Assembly (NCBI GenBank): GCA_016584495.1
Contig: WAID01000003.1
Coordinates: 1,054,001-1,118,000, forward strand
Source: Celoporthe dispersa
Lineage: Eukaryota > Ascomycota > Sordariomycetes > Diaporthales > Cryphonectriaceae
Length of the DNA: 64,000 bases
Reading direction: 5' to 3'
Shown: in pieces, positions 1-10,417 of the stretch
How the letters are laid out: each line of letters starts with the position of its first letter
How positions within the stretch are numbered: the first letter of the stretch is position 1
Made by a program: the position numbers and the translations under genes
The notes under the pieces: generated by a model
The model's input: only the letters and a program-made list of their open reading frames with translations
Database searches by the model: none
Told to the model about the DNA's origin: nothing

Positions 1-299
1 TTTAGGTTTGATCTGGCAGAGCAAGAAGAAGAAGATGAAACAAGGGATAGACAGAGAGGGGGGGAGGAGGTAGTGGTGAAGAACAGCTGTATCAAGAAAA
101 GAAAGAGAGGGGAAGCCTGCTGGCTGCTCAGTCTGCAGAAAGAAAAGAAGAAGAAGAAAGAAAAACAGAAAACAGAAAATGTCCCACATCAAGGCGAGGT
201 TAAAATACTTGTTAGATCAAGGGAGAGACGGGAGGGGGGGAGGAGGAGGCCGACTGGAATGCTTAGGGCGGCGCGTACTGCGGCCGCATATCTGTGAGA

Positions 300-1257
300 A
301 AGGGAGAACCCAAAAAAAAAAAAAAAAAAGCATCCCTGCTGAGTTTCGTCGTGGTCTTGCGCCGTGTTGTGGGCTTTCCGTTTCGATTCGTTGGCTTTTT
401 GCCAGCAATGACTGGTAGCAGCATGTGTGGGCCTGGAGTGTCCACGAGGCCCGCACAGCAGATCCAGCAGGCTTCTGCATCCCCATCGCAGCCGAGCACG
501 GGCCTGTGGGCAACACACAAGCATCCCACAGCCAGGTGGCCCGTGGTTTGCAGCAGGACCAGGATGTCGATGGGTTTGGCGCGGTCCAGAAGCATTGGAA
601 GGTCCAGTTTAGGCGCGCTTGAATTATCCATGCAGCCGCCGTTTGCCTCACCACCAACATGAGGACATAGGGAGGGAGAGAGAGGTAGAGACGATATGGG
701 GAGGGGCCAGGTATTTGATTGAGGGAGATGTTGCCACGCGTTCGTCTTGCCAGCGCATGCTGACGACCCCCTTCCCGGTGGTGCTGGAGTACATCAGACC
801 ATCCTGCATGCCGAGAGTCAAGACCCAGACTGCACGACGCAAATTGGGCGAGTCCATTTTTTTTCTCTTTTTTCTTTTTTGCGCTCCATCTCACATCTGG
901 GTGTCATTACCACCCTTCCGCTGGTTCCGGTTGTTTTCTCCGCGAACCACATCTCCAGCCCACAGCCGTAACGAGCAGGAGCAAGAAAATCGGAAAGGGC
1001 GCGAAGCATCCATGGACAGTCATCATACCGGCGACCTTGAACTTGGCACCATGTGCCGCTGGGCCCAGGATCCTCTCCATTGCGACCTGGATGTCCGACG
1101 TGGCCTCCTCGCTTCCGAATGCCCTGAGAAGCTTGCCAGCGTGCAGGCCGTGGCTCACGGCGCATCCTCCGTGCCCAGCACCTCGAGCCTACAGTGGCGG
1201 GCCATCTGGGCCGAGAGAACCACTCTGAAGCTGGCCACGGTGCACCACAACTTTTAG
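300..1257 (-). other. possible broken or intron-rich coding region, unidentified
   Basis: Several minus-strand stretches read like protein but do not join into one frame. From about 1257 to 1036 one frame is open except for a single TAG and contains the segment LLRAFGSEEATSDIQVAMER. From about 815 to 700 another contains GKGVVSMRWQDERVATSPS. From 631 to 330 a third contains LLDRAKPIDILVLLQTTGHL and then runs into the poly-A tract at 311-329. Possible donors and acceptors lie between them (for example GTATGA near 1030). I do not recognise the family. It may be a multi-exon gene with indels, a decayed gene, or chance openness of GC-rich DNA. Confidence 0.22.
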
Positions 1258-1417
1258 GGAGCTGTTACTCCCGCCAGACGAATACCAAAAACAACTCAGC
1301 CCTCATGTATTGTTCCGAAAAGGTGAGGCTGAATTCGGGAGTCGAAGGGCAAGGTAGAGAGAAAGAGATGGGGGGGAGAAGAGAGGGAGAGAGGGAAGGT
1401 AGATCGACGTTGGTGAG

Positions 1418-1420
<3 letters not shown>

Positions 1421-1448
<28 letters not shown>
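1421..1448. repeat. (GA)n microsatellite
   Basis: An uninterrupted GA dinucleotide run of about 28 bases lies within a wider purine-rich stretch (about 1330-1500). It is not in a gene. Confidence 0.9.
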
Positions 1449-1449
<1 letters not shown>

Positions 1450-1738
1450 GGAGAGAAATCGACTTGGGCGACGTAGAGAGATAGAGAGAGAGAGGTCGAT
1501 GGAGTTCAGTGTAAAGGGGACAGAGGGTGGAGATGGTACAAGGCGCGGATGTTGGCATCCATTGAACCTCCACCACGTGTACGGTCTCTCGCGTAGAAGG
1601 CGAGGTGGTGAGGACTCAATGGCAAGGGGCGCATATCCATCGTCTTGGCCTGTACAATGCTTCCCGCAGAGAGAGACTTGGGGAGATCGGAAAGCCGTCA
1701 ATTAGAGTTACTTTCCCCAAGCCGGTCCCTTCTCGAGA

Positions 1739-3117
1739 TCACAGATCCTCCTGCTCGGCAGGCAAATGGAGGATACAGCGTCGGAACCATGGCCAGTATA
1801 CGTCCCTCGCCCATGCAGCCAGCAGCTGCAGCCCATAGACGATCTTGTAGATGCCGGCAGCATCGCGGGTATGTCCAAATGGATACTCGGTCCACAGCAG
1901 CTGGGAGAAATCCAGTGTCAGGAAGTAGTCTTTTGGGCTTGAGCAGAAGAGGGGAGGTCAACTTACAGTCTTGTCTTGCTCCTGGGTGGTGGCGACAAAA
2001 TACCAATCATGGCCGGCGATGATGACACCAGGCAGGAAAGAGGGCAACACAGGGGGTACAACGGGTAGGCCGTGAGGCACTGGCTGCCAGTTGGCGAGCT
2101 GAGTGAGGAGCTTCCATTGGGCGGCGTGCCACGAGGCGATCTGGAGCCTCGCGTAGGCTAAACCGCCTTCAGAGTCGGGCGTCAGAGACACGAAGCTCAC
2201 AGCCGAGGGACGGCTAACGAGGCCGCCCGCGTCGAAGTGGTTGATAGACTCCAGCGGGAGAGATGCACGGATACGGTCGATGGCCTCTCGGGCCTCTGGG
2301 CAGGGAGCCAGGTGGAAACAAAGGTGATGTCAGTGCCCCAGGAATCCGGCACCGAGAGGTATTTATAGATCAGGCGGGCCGTGGTGCACATTGACACGTC
2401 GACGACCGTGATACCAGCCCTCCAGACGTGTCTGCCGTCCGCCCCAGATCCGCCGTAGAGTGCCATCTGCAGGAGGGGGAGGTGGACCATGGCGTTCCAC
2501 ATGGGCTCCTCAGCTCTCTCCTCGGTGCACCGAGCCGCGCCATTGAGGAGGGGGACGACATAACGACTCCGTGGGGTGGGCCCGAGGGCGTTCCGTCTCA
2601 CTCTCTGTGCTTCACTGGTAGGGAACCACATGATATTGTCTAGGGTGCGATAGGTAGACTCCGCATGAGAGGTTTCGTTGGGGACGAGCGTCCTGACAAT
2701 GCTCTCGATTTCGTGGCGGCACGAGGTCGAGATGATGCCCAGGCCGTTGCTGCAGTTCTCCATGTCCTGCGCGAGCCTCCGCAGCTGGTGAGGCATGTCC
2801 GGGCCGAAGTTGAGGATACTCATGACCACGACCTTGTGGCCCTCGGCGGCACGACCATGCCGGCCCGCCGCATAATCGAGCACATATCGCTGCTGCTGCT
2901 GCTGCTGTTGCTGTGGTTGCTGATACTGCTGCTGCTGCTGCCGATCGGCCAAAGCCGCGTGATCATCCCAGTTGGGGGGAGGAGGAAGAGGAGAGAGGGA
3001 ATCACTGTCCCGTCTCTGCCTCTTCCTCTCACCAACCCCCACTGGGAAGCCCGGGTCGGCGTATAGCCGGCCAGGGGCATTGTGCAAGACTGCGTGGTTC
3101 TCTTGGCCAGACGCCAT
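1739..3117 (-). CDS. fungal PD-(D/E)XK nuclease-like domain protein (frameshifted, ExK lost)
   Basis: The start is ATG at 3117. After a low-complexity N-terminus with a polyQ tract (residues about 60-77), the protein matches the fungal PD-(D/E)XK nuclease-like family in order. It has a helical region with MVHLPLLQMALYG, then the core strand region F-C-F-H-L-A-P, then RLQIASWHAAQWKLL, then HDWYFVATTQEQDKT. An intron at 1901-1966 (GTAAGT...CCCAG, 66 nt) joins to LLWTEYPFG, AAGIYKIVYGLQLLAAWA and VYWPWFRR, the family's usual C-terminus. The stop is TGA at 1739-1741. The reading frame breaks at the T3 run at 2320-2322 (plus strand AAA). One extra T gives DITFCFHLAP, and exon length plus one base is then exactly 384 codons, for about 437 aa. 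At the site where relatives carry AVSIETK this protein reads AVSFVSL, so the catalytic Glu and Lys seem absent. Role unknown; the family is common in Pezizomycotina. Confidence 0.85.
2881..2942. repeat. CAG/CTG trinucleotide tract encoding polyglutamine
   Basis: An interrupted CTG run (CAG on the minus strand) encodes two glutamine tracts split by Y/P residues in the N-terminal region of the PD-(D/E)XK-like protein. A (GGT)n run lies just upstream of the start at about 3173-3192. Confidence 0.85.
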
Positions 3118-4846
3118 TTGGTCAGGCGTGGCGTCAGGCTGCGGCTGCGTTAGGGAAGGGGCGTTGGTGTGCTGGTGGTGGTGGTGGTGGTGGCACCGGG
3201 AGGACGTTCAAGTCAGCGGGGTGAGGGAGGGCGAGAGAAATTCAGGTTTTCGCAAGGGAGAGAGAGGTCTGGGGTGGGTCAGTCAAGAGTAAATAATTAG
3301 ACGAGGTTTAGCGCACAAAGGAACGACGAACAATATTAAAAGTTCCAGCAGGAAGGTTTCGGCCGCTGTCTTTCTTCTTCTTCTTCTTCTGCAAGTCTGG
3401 GTCAGTCGGGACGAAAAGAGTCTGGGACGGCCTCAAACTGACCAAAGAATCGTGTGTGTCTGTTTGCAGAAGGCTCTGGGGATGAGGAGAAGGGGGGAAG
3501 GTGAAAGTCTGCCGTAGTGCCTTAGGCAGCCAGAGGTGTGGCTGGTATGGTGCAGGAAATTAATTAGAAGCTGTTGCACATGACCTAAGTATCTTGTACA
3601 GGAGGGAGGTACCTTCTACCAAATCAATTCCTTGGCACCTGGCATGGAAAGTTTATCAGATACTGCTGCAGATGCCCTTGCCACTGGGAATAGCTTTGGG
3701 CTTATTTTCTCTCCGTCACATGTCGAACAAGAGAGCATACTAGACTTCCTGATAGATTTGCGATGTACCTAAAAGCAACACCGAAAATGTTGCGAACAGG
3801 GCTCCGTGTAGCGTTACGCATGTAGATTCTCTAGAACACGCATGTACATCATATACCGTTCTAGTCTGCGGTTGTCGTACTATATTCAACGGTCCTGCAT
3901 GATTTAAAGAGCCAGTCTGTTGAAAGGATAGACAAAAGGCCATGAGTCTATAGGCAGATAGCAGTGGGCTTTTGCTTATTGGGGCCACGGGCACCGTCCA
4001 TCTATCGACAGGACCATTGACAACACAACGGGATCACGGGGAGGGGGGAGGGGAAGCATGACTATCTCGCCTGAGAGATGGCGAGAAGATCGTCCGTAGA
4101 CACCTCCCACCAACAGGCCATGTGGAGGTTCTCCATCTTGTTACTGCGAGGCCACCCTTGTGGTGCCCGAACCATTGGTTCCATGTCGGCGTGCGAGAGA
4201 GAAAGGGAGAGGGAAGGGACAGCCGTGATGTGGTCTCAAGGTCGGTATGCCTGCTGTATGGACGAGCAGATGTCGGGCCGCGCGGTCGCGTTCGTGGGAG
4301 ATAGATGGCATGCCAGAGAATGAGTGTTGGCAAGCGATAGAAACGGCATGACATGGCCTATGTCTGCTCTGCTCCAACCAGTAATGTGACCACCCTTTTT
4401 TGCCATCTTGACCATACCTGGTATCCGTTGGTTGTCGAGCATGTGTATATGTGTCGAGAAGCTTTGAGGTAGAGAGATTGGTATGACTAGATTGGAACGA
4501 TGGATGTGTGGTCGATATAGTCAGGAATAGGACTATAAAGTTGAATAAGGAATTGCTCATCCTAGCCTGACTTGATGTTGGAATGACAAGCCAAGCTCCT
4601 GACTGGTTTCTCAAGCTGTCGATAGAGTCCCATGTTCTTTTGGATCTTGCCTTGAGCTTCGAAGGTCCGTTATCCATTATTCTTTATACTCTTCCCTTCA
4701 TTGACGCCCAGCTCGGTTGTCGGTCTGGCGCAGCAGTCGGTGTAGGAAGAAACCCGTGCATGTTCCATCCTTGGGCGCGAGACTCGAGGGTGTGGGAGGG
4801 GGAAGAGTTGTTGGCGGTGGTGGGCTGGGCCGTGACGGGTCTGCGC

Positions 4847-4881
<35 letters not shown>

Positions 4882-7800
4882 CATGTACAGCGGGTACAGT
4901 GGACGAAGCGGAGTATAGGAGGTCGTCGAAGACTCAAAGTGTAACTTCTGTCTTTTTTCTCTCGCCCACAACCACTTCTTAGCCTGCGCCTCGAAAAAGG
5001 ATCTAGACAAGGGCATTGTCTGACCGTCTGGAGAGTTCTTTGTTGCGGCTGTGTGTTGTTGACTTGATTCGAGGGCTGGCGCTCTCTAAGCCTGAAGTTG
5101 GCGTGTCTTGATATGAACATCCGCGCTGCTCTGGGAACGCTGGGCTGTTGGAGATCACTTTCTGAAAAACTGAAATACCTGCTCAGCCGCACCTCGTTCA
5201 GCCCGCGTCTTTCTGTCCAGGCGAGATGCCATGACGTGCAAGCGGTTGTCCCTCCTCGAGAGCCTCAGTCTTTCCGAGCCCACAAGATCCTGCATGGCTT
5301 GTGGTACTGTGGCTGGCTGGTTGGCGATTGATGTCTTTGTGGTATGCAAGGTGTCGTACGACCGATGTCTCGTAGTTGAGGTATGTTCGGTCCTTGTCGT
5401 CAGTTTGTCTTGTCGCCCGCGGTCTTGGTCGAGCGCCAGGGGACGCTTTGCGGCCTCCAAAGTAATTGTATGATCGCCCTTCTGCTATTTCGTCTTGGCG
5501 ACGACGGCACTTGGGTCTCTTGGGGCGTCGAGTTGGCCGCAGGAGACGTCTTTCCAGCCAGCAGGGAGTATGGGTGGTGTGTAATGCGGCCCACTCTGCC
5601 GAGACCATGACTTCCTCACGATGGCTACGACTCGGGGCCCTCGGAGACCTAGCCCCGGGCGACTTGGCAGGTATAAAAAGCTGGCCGCCTTTCTTGACAT
5701 ATCTTCCAATCACAGCCCTTCCCCTTCTGTCGGAAACATCTCCTGGGGGGAGTGGGGGAGGGGGCGGAGGAGGAGAAGGATCGGAGGCCTGTCGAGATTG
5801 GGCTTTCGGTCGATTGAGGAGAGGGGTGGAGGGCGGAGGTGCACTTGGTCGCCGACCTTTTCAAGGTTCTTCTGGGGTGTTAGCAACGACGGAAGACGAA
5901 ATTATCAACCAGAGGTGTAGATTCACCTCAAAGACTTGCGGCGAGCTGGTCTCGCTGGTCCTGCGGCACATCTCCCACATCCGCCAAAGTCGCAACACAA
6001 ACCGCGGTCAGAGGCAAGGGGGGCGGGATGGTCGGCGACTTTCTTTCCATTTTGCCCCTGTCATCAAGCAAAACGGTGTCGCTGGCTGACAATAATATGA
6101 GCACAGTCGTAAGATCAACGCGCGAGCATCTGTCATAATGCGTATCTCTGGGCCTGGCCGCGGCCAATAGCCCTGTCAGGACTCTACTATCACGAGCTTT
6201 GTGCACAAAAATGAGAACGGACCCGGTCCTCGCAGCGGAATGTGCGATCGATCCCCCTGCGCAGCGGGTAGGAGCAGAGAGGGGCAATTCTTCCCACAAT
6301 TAATTCCTATGACGACCCCAGTCCCAATCCTGATCCCTCTTTTTTTTTTCCCCTTCTTCTCCTTTCTTTCCTCCATCACATACTATCTTCCTTACGTATG
6401 TACACACGCAGACGACATCACAGCCATCACCATCATCCTCATCTCTCCCACAACCGACCTCAGTCTCTCCTTCAGGGTTCACACACGCTGCACAGGCATG
6501 CTGCAGCACGGCTCCACACCCCTTTCCCAAATACCCCACGGTTGCCGCCGAATACCGCCTCAGGCCTCCGCCCACGCCCCGAGGGAGTGCGAGAACGAGG
6601 ACAGGGGCGAGTGCACTTCTACAATGGCGCAGGCGGACATAATTCAACAATGTCGCATCATGCGAAAATACTTCCGGAAGCGCCTACCACCTCAACCAGG
6701 TCTCATCACAGGCCACCGCGTCATTCTCTTGTCTCGCCTTGATGCATCATCACTGTCGCCCTGGTAATCTACCCAATCATGAATTGCTCCGTTGCTGATC
6801 ATGGCTGACTTGGCATTATGCATGGTAACAATAGAAAAAAGGAAAGGAAAAAGAAAAAACCAAATGGTGTGTGCACAGACCGCCCTACTTTTCTTTTCAA
6901 TTTTTTGAGTTTTTTCCGAGAAAAGAGGGGGGAGGGGTCAGAGGAGATACATACATATCTAGCTTGTCTAGACTTGCTGCTGTGCAACACCACCAAGAAG
7001 CAAGTGCTGGTGCTCGAGACTGCGCCACCCGCTGTATGCGAAGCGGGGGTTGGGGCCGCCGTAACTGCGTGTACCTCTCGGGAACAGGGACATGAGAAGA
7101 GAAAAAAGATACATGGAAGCTCCCTGCCACCCTCCAGGCACAGCACGAGCAGGACATGTTCTTTCTCCCTGACGATGCTGACGGGCGTGTCATCCTGACC
7201 AGTCCGGCCGGGAGCATTGGCCCAGCTTATCTCTAGAGAAGCAAAACCGCTGTGGTTTGAGTCCAGAGGGACAAATGATGAGGCGTGGGGATGGGACATT
7301 GGAATGGAAATCCAGAGTCCTGACGGGAGTCTCATGAGAAGGTCTCTCGGAGGGAAGGGGGGAGACAGAGACATACACACACAGCTGATCATCGGGTGGC
7401 GGGAGAGAAGGTACTGTATCACAGACCAGCCTCGCGCGATGGACGGGCAAAGAGGAGACCCACCCCTGGCTGCACTCCTTAACAAATCTCGTTTGCGCCC
7501 GGAGAAACTGCACAACTGGGATGCAGCAGAAACAACATCGTGGCGATGTGACGATATGGACCAACCACCATTGGGAGGCTGCTGCGGGTCGACAGTCTGC
7601 ACACATGCAAGACCTTGTCATGGCGCGAGACTCGATCCCAGCGGCACCCGCCAACAGCTGAGAATCGAGCCTAGACCAGAGACCCAGGACAGTACAAGGT
7701 CGGTCTTTGGGTCGGGCAGCCAGCTGATGGGAAGCATGGATTGTCGAGAAGGGGAGGTGGTTGGGTCGTGGCCTACATCCAGCCTGCGAGCTAGTGCCGT

Positions 7801-8080
7801 GTTTTGCTTTTTTTTTTTTTTTAATCAATATCCTTCTTGGATGTGCGCAGATGGTTACTCAATCGAGATACGTGCAGAGAATGAGCGGCCAGTGCCTGTT
7901 CTCGCGACTCCTCGGTGGAGGGCCGTGCAGGAAATGGGCTGGCGGGATTCGCCTGGCTGGGAGGGACGGGAGCAAGAACCAGGTAAAGAGGGAGGGGAAG
8001 AGGAGGAGGAGGAGGACGGAAGGAAGTGCACAGCAGGCTTGGTCTTGTGTGATGGGGGGGGGGGCAACTCAGCTCGGAAC
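3118..8080. other. intergenic, no confident gene
   Basis: About 5 kb with no gene I can support. It holds a (CT)n run at 4851-4879, poly-A/T tracts, and minus-strand open frames at about 4870-5700 that look weakly protein-like (for example ATVPQAMQDLVGSERL near 5260-5310) but lack a defensible start, stop or splice pattern. A plus-strand frame open from 7217 to 8284 runs through poly-T and poly-G tracts and is treated as non-coding. Confidence 0.6.
4851..4879. repeat. (CT)n microsatellite
   Basis: A pure CT dinucleotide run of about 29 bases, intergenic. Confidence 0.9.
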
Positions 8081-8095
8081 AAATATATATACCCC
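8081..8095 (+). promoter_or_regulatory. TATA-like element upstream of the 8.3-10.4 kb gene
   Basis: An AAATATATATA stretch lies about 185 bases upstream of the ATG at 8274. It is followed by the CT-rich leader often seen before fungal start sites. Placement fits a core promoter; function is inferred. Confidence 0.4.
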
Positions 8096-8273
8096 TCTTC
8101 TCTTGCGCCCTTTTCCTCCTCACTTATCCGCACGAATTGTTTCTTCTGTCGTGCCTCCTCACTGAAGCTGGTCAGCATCATCAACTCTGATCTATCCGAT
8201 ACCAGTCAATACATCTCCAGCCAGACAGACACATCTTTCTCTTGTATACCTTTTCCTCCTAGAATACTTCAAC

Positions 8274-10417
8274 ATGAACATTGATTACGCCCAACACCGC
8301 CCGGGTGATGTCTGCATGAACTGGCCGCGCGGGTGTTGTGTATGCCAATGTGACGTTCTCGAGGGCCAATGGGTATTGGCAGGTAAATTAGAGCCCCCTC
8401 CCTCCTCGTCACAGAAGAACATGTCATATCATGCTGTACTGCGTTGTTCACTTGGCTGACGCGAAAGCAAAACCCCCATCTCCAAACATGACAGTGTGTG
8501 AGGGCGGCCAGGTCTCTAGTTCGTGGAAGTTCATCGCCAGCGAGGCCTTCTTCGACGAGGCCAAGCAGCTCCGCTTCCAGCCGTGCTGGAGGGTTCTCTG
8601 CTTGCACAGGCCCGTCGCATTCATCTGCCACGCGGCGTGCCTTAAGATGCTAAAAGGCCAGGTTCTTCGCAACATCAAGGTGGTCCAGCACTCCACCCCA
8701 GCGCCCCTACAGGAAGTCCGGGCGCGCGAGAGCTGGATCATCGGCCGTATCACGGCTGCCCTGGGTGGCCGGCTCGAGCCCCTGCCCCAGAAGGTGGTCG
8801 AGATGGTCGCCTCGGAACTCATGTCCGAATACGCCGTGACGATGCTCAACTCGCTGCAGCCCCTCCTGACACGTCCAGGGCAGCTCAAGCGCGTCAGACT
8901 CGACAGGACGGTCTGGGCTGCCTCCGTCACGTACGAGGACCGGTGCTACCTCTCCAGCCTGTCTAACACGAAGCCCAACGGTGGCGACTCAAAGCAGATC
9001 TTGTTCGAGCCACAGCCTGCCTCGCAGAGACCCACGGCCCTGTTCCTCCGCGAGAACCACCTGGGCATCTTGGCCGTCGAGCTCGGCACCCTGGGACAGC
9101 AGCCCAACGGGACGGCAGCGGCCGGCCCTAGCGGCCAGTGGAGGGAGGTGGAGCTCCCGAACGAGGGGCTGGCGAGGCTGGTGCCGGAGAGAGATGTAGG
9201 CTTACCCTCCTGTCCTGGTCAAAGAGGAGCGTGCTGACAGATATCACTAGGGCTACAAGCTACGCAGGATCATCGTAGAGACGGCCGAGGCCACCTTCGA
9301 AGAGGCCACCTTCGAGGAGGACGCGTTCGAGGAGGAACACGTGGTGCAGGAGGACGACCTCGAGGTGCAGCCAACGTACTACCCTGGGCATAATGACGTC
9401 CGTCGGACGAACATCCTCCCGGAGACAACATCGGGAGGGCTGGTGCGCTTCTACTACAACCGCCCCAACACCTCGGGGTACACCTTCACGTACGGCGACG
9501 GCGGCATGATCCTCCTGCACGCCCACATGCCGGGCCATGAGCTCACGTGCTACAGGCGGACGCCCGTCGCCAACGAGGTGTGGCTATACCTGCCCATGGA
9601 GCACGACGAGTTCATCCGGGAGATCTGGCACCGCGATGACCACCTGGTCTTTGTGACCAACAAGAAGCGCTGTCTCAGTGCGGGCCCTGAGCCGCTCAGG
9701 CAGTCCAGGCACCGCGATGCCGAGCTCGTGGAGGTCGCGGACCATGAGCCGCGCTTCTTGTACCGCAACAAGATGCCCGACAAGGTTGCCCTTTTGGCCT
9801 TTGATGGCCTGTTGCAGCCCCACACCGCCAGCACGCCCCCGCGGTCCATGGCGATGCTTCCATCGCCCATGTCCGAGTCGCTGCTGGCTCGGCCCTACTT
9901 TTCGGCCGTCAACCTCGACTGCATCACCACCATGCAGGTGTGTCGGCGCCCTGAGGAGAACAGGGTCGTTGGCATCCTGTTTGGCTACATGACCGGACGG
10001 AAGGAGTGTGTGGGCGAGATCCGTCTCGACAGGCTGGACGACCTCGTTCCGTTCTCCTACCGCATGTCCATAGCCCTGGGGTTTGAGATGACCAGTCTCG
10101 GTCCTGTCGTGCGTGAGTGTAGATTGATTCCTCGTGCTCGTAGTGGCGGTGCTGTTGATGCGGATGAGGACGACGTCTGGGTCAAGGTGGGCCGTGTTGG
10201 GAAAGGGGAAGTGGGAAAAGAAGGGCAGGGAGATGATGACGAGGACGGAGAAAAACAAAGAGCCGAAGACAGCCTGGAGAAGCTCATGGCCAAGAACCCT
10301 CTGCTCGAATGGCTGGAGTTCCCCTCGGAGGGTGATCTGACCTGGTGGTTCACCACGCACCAAACCCAGGTCTTTCACGGAGACAGACGCAGCCCTAACC
10401 TCCTCCTGCCGTCGTAG
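8274..10417 (+). CDS. conserved fungal protein of unknown function, Cys-rich N-terminus
   Basis: Three exons: 8274-8382, 8495-9195 and 9251-10417, encoding 658 aa. The introns are 8383-8494 (GTAAAT...GACAG) and 9196-9250 (GTAGGC...CACTAG), and both keep phase. Exon 1 has a Cys cluster (CCVCQCDVLEGQW, residues about 21-33). Exon 2 continues with CWRVLCLHR and ICHAACLKML, so the first 85 residues could bind zinc (inferred). The middle and C-terminal halves contain SGYTFTYGDGG, VWLYLPM, EFIREIWHRDDHLVFVTNK and GILFGYMTGRKECVGEIRLD, the style of large uncharacterised ascomycete families that follow an N-terminal Cys or F-box-like module. The end is acidic and Lys-rich (residues about 575-610). 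The ATG has a reasonable context (CAACATGAAC). No function is assigned. No frameshift is needed here. Confidence 0.8.

Noticed and set aside
7217..8284. 355-codon plus-strand frame
   Set aside because: It runs through poly-T, poly-G and TATA-like promoter sequence, overlaps the start of a better gene, and shows no domain.
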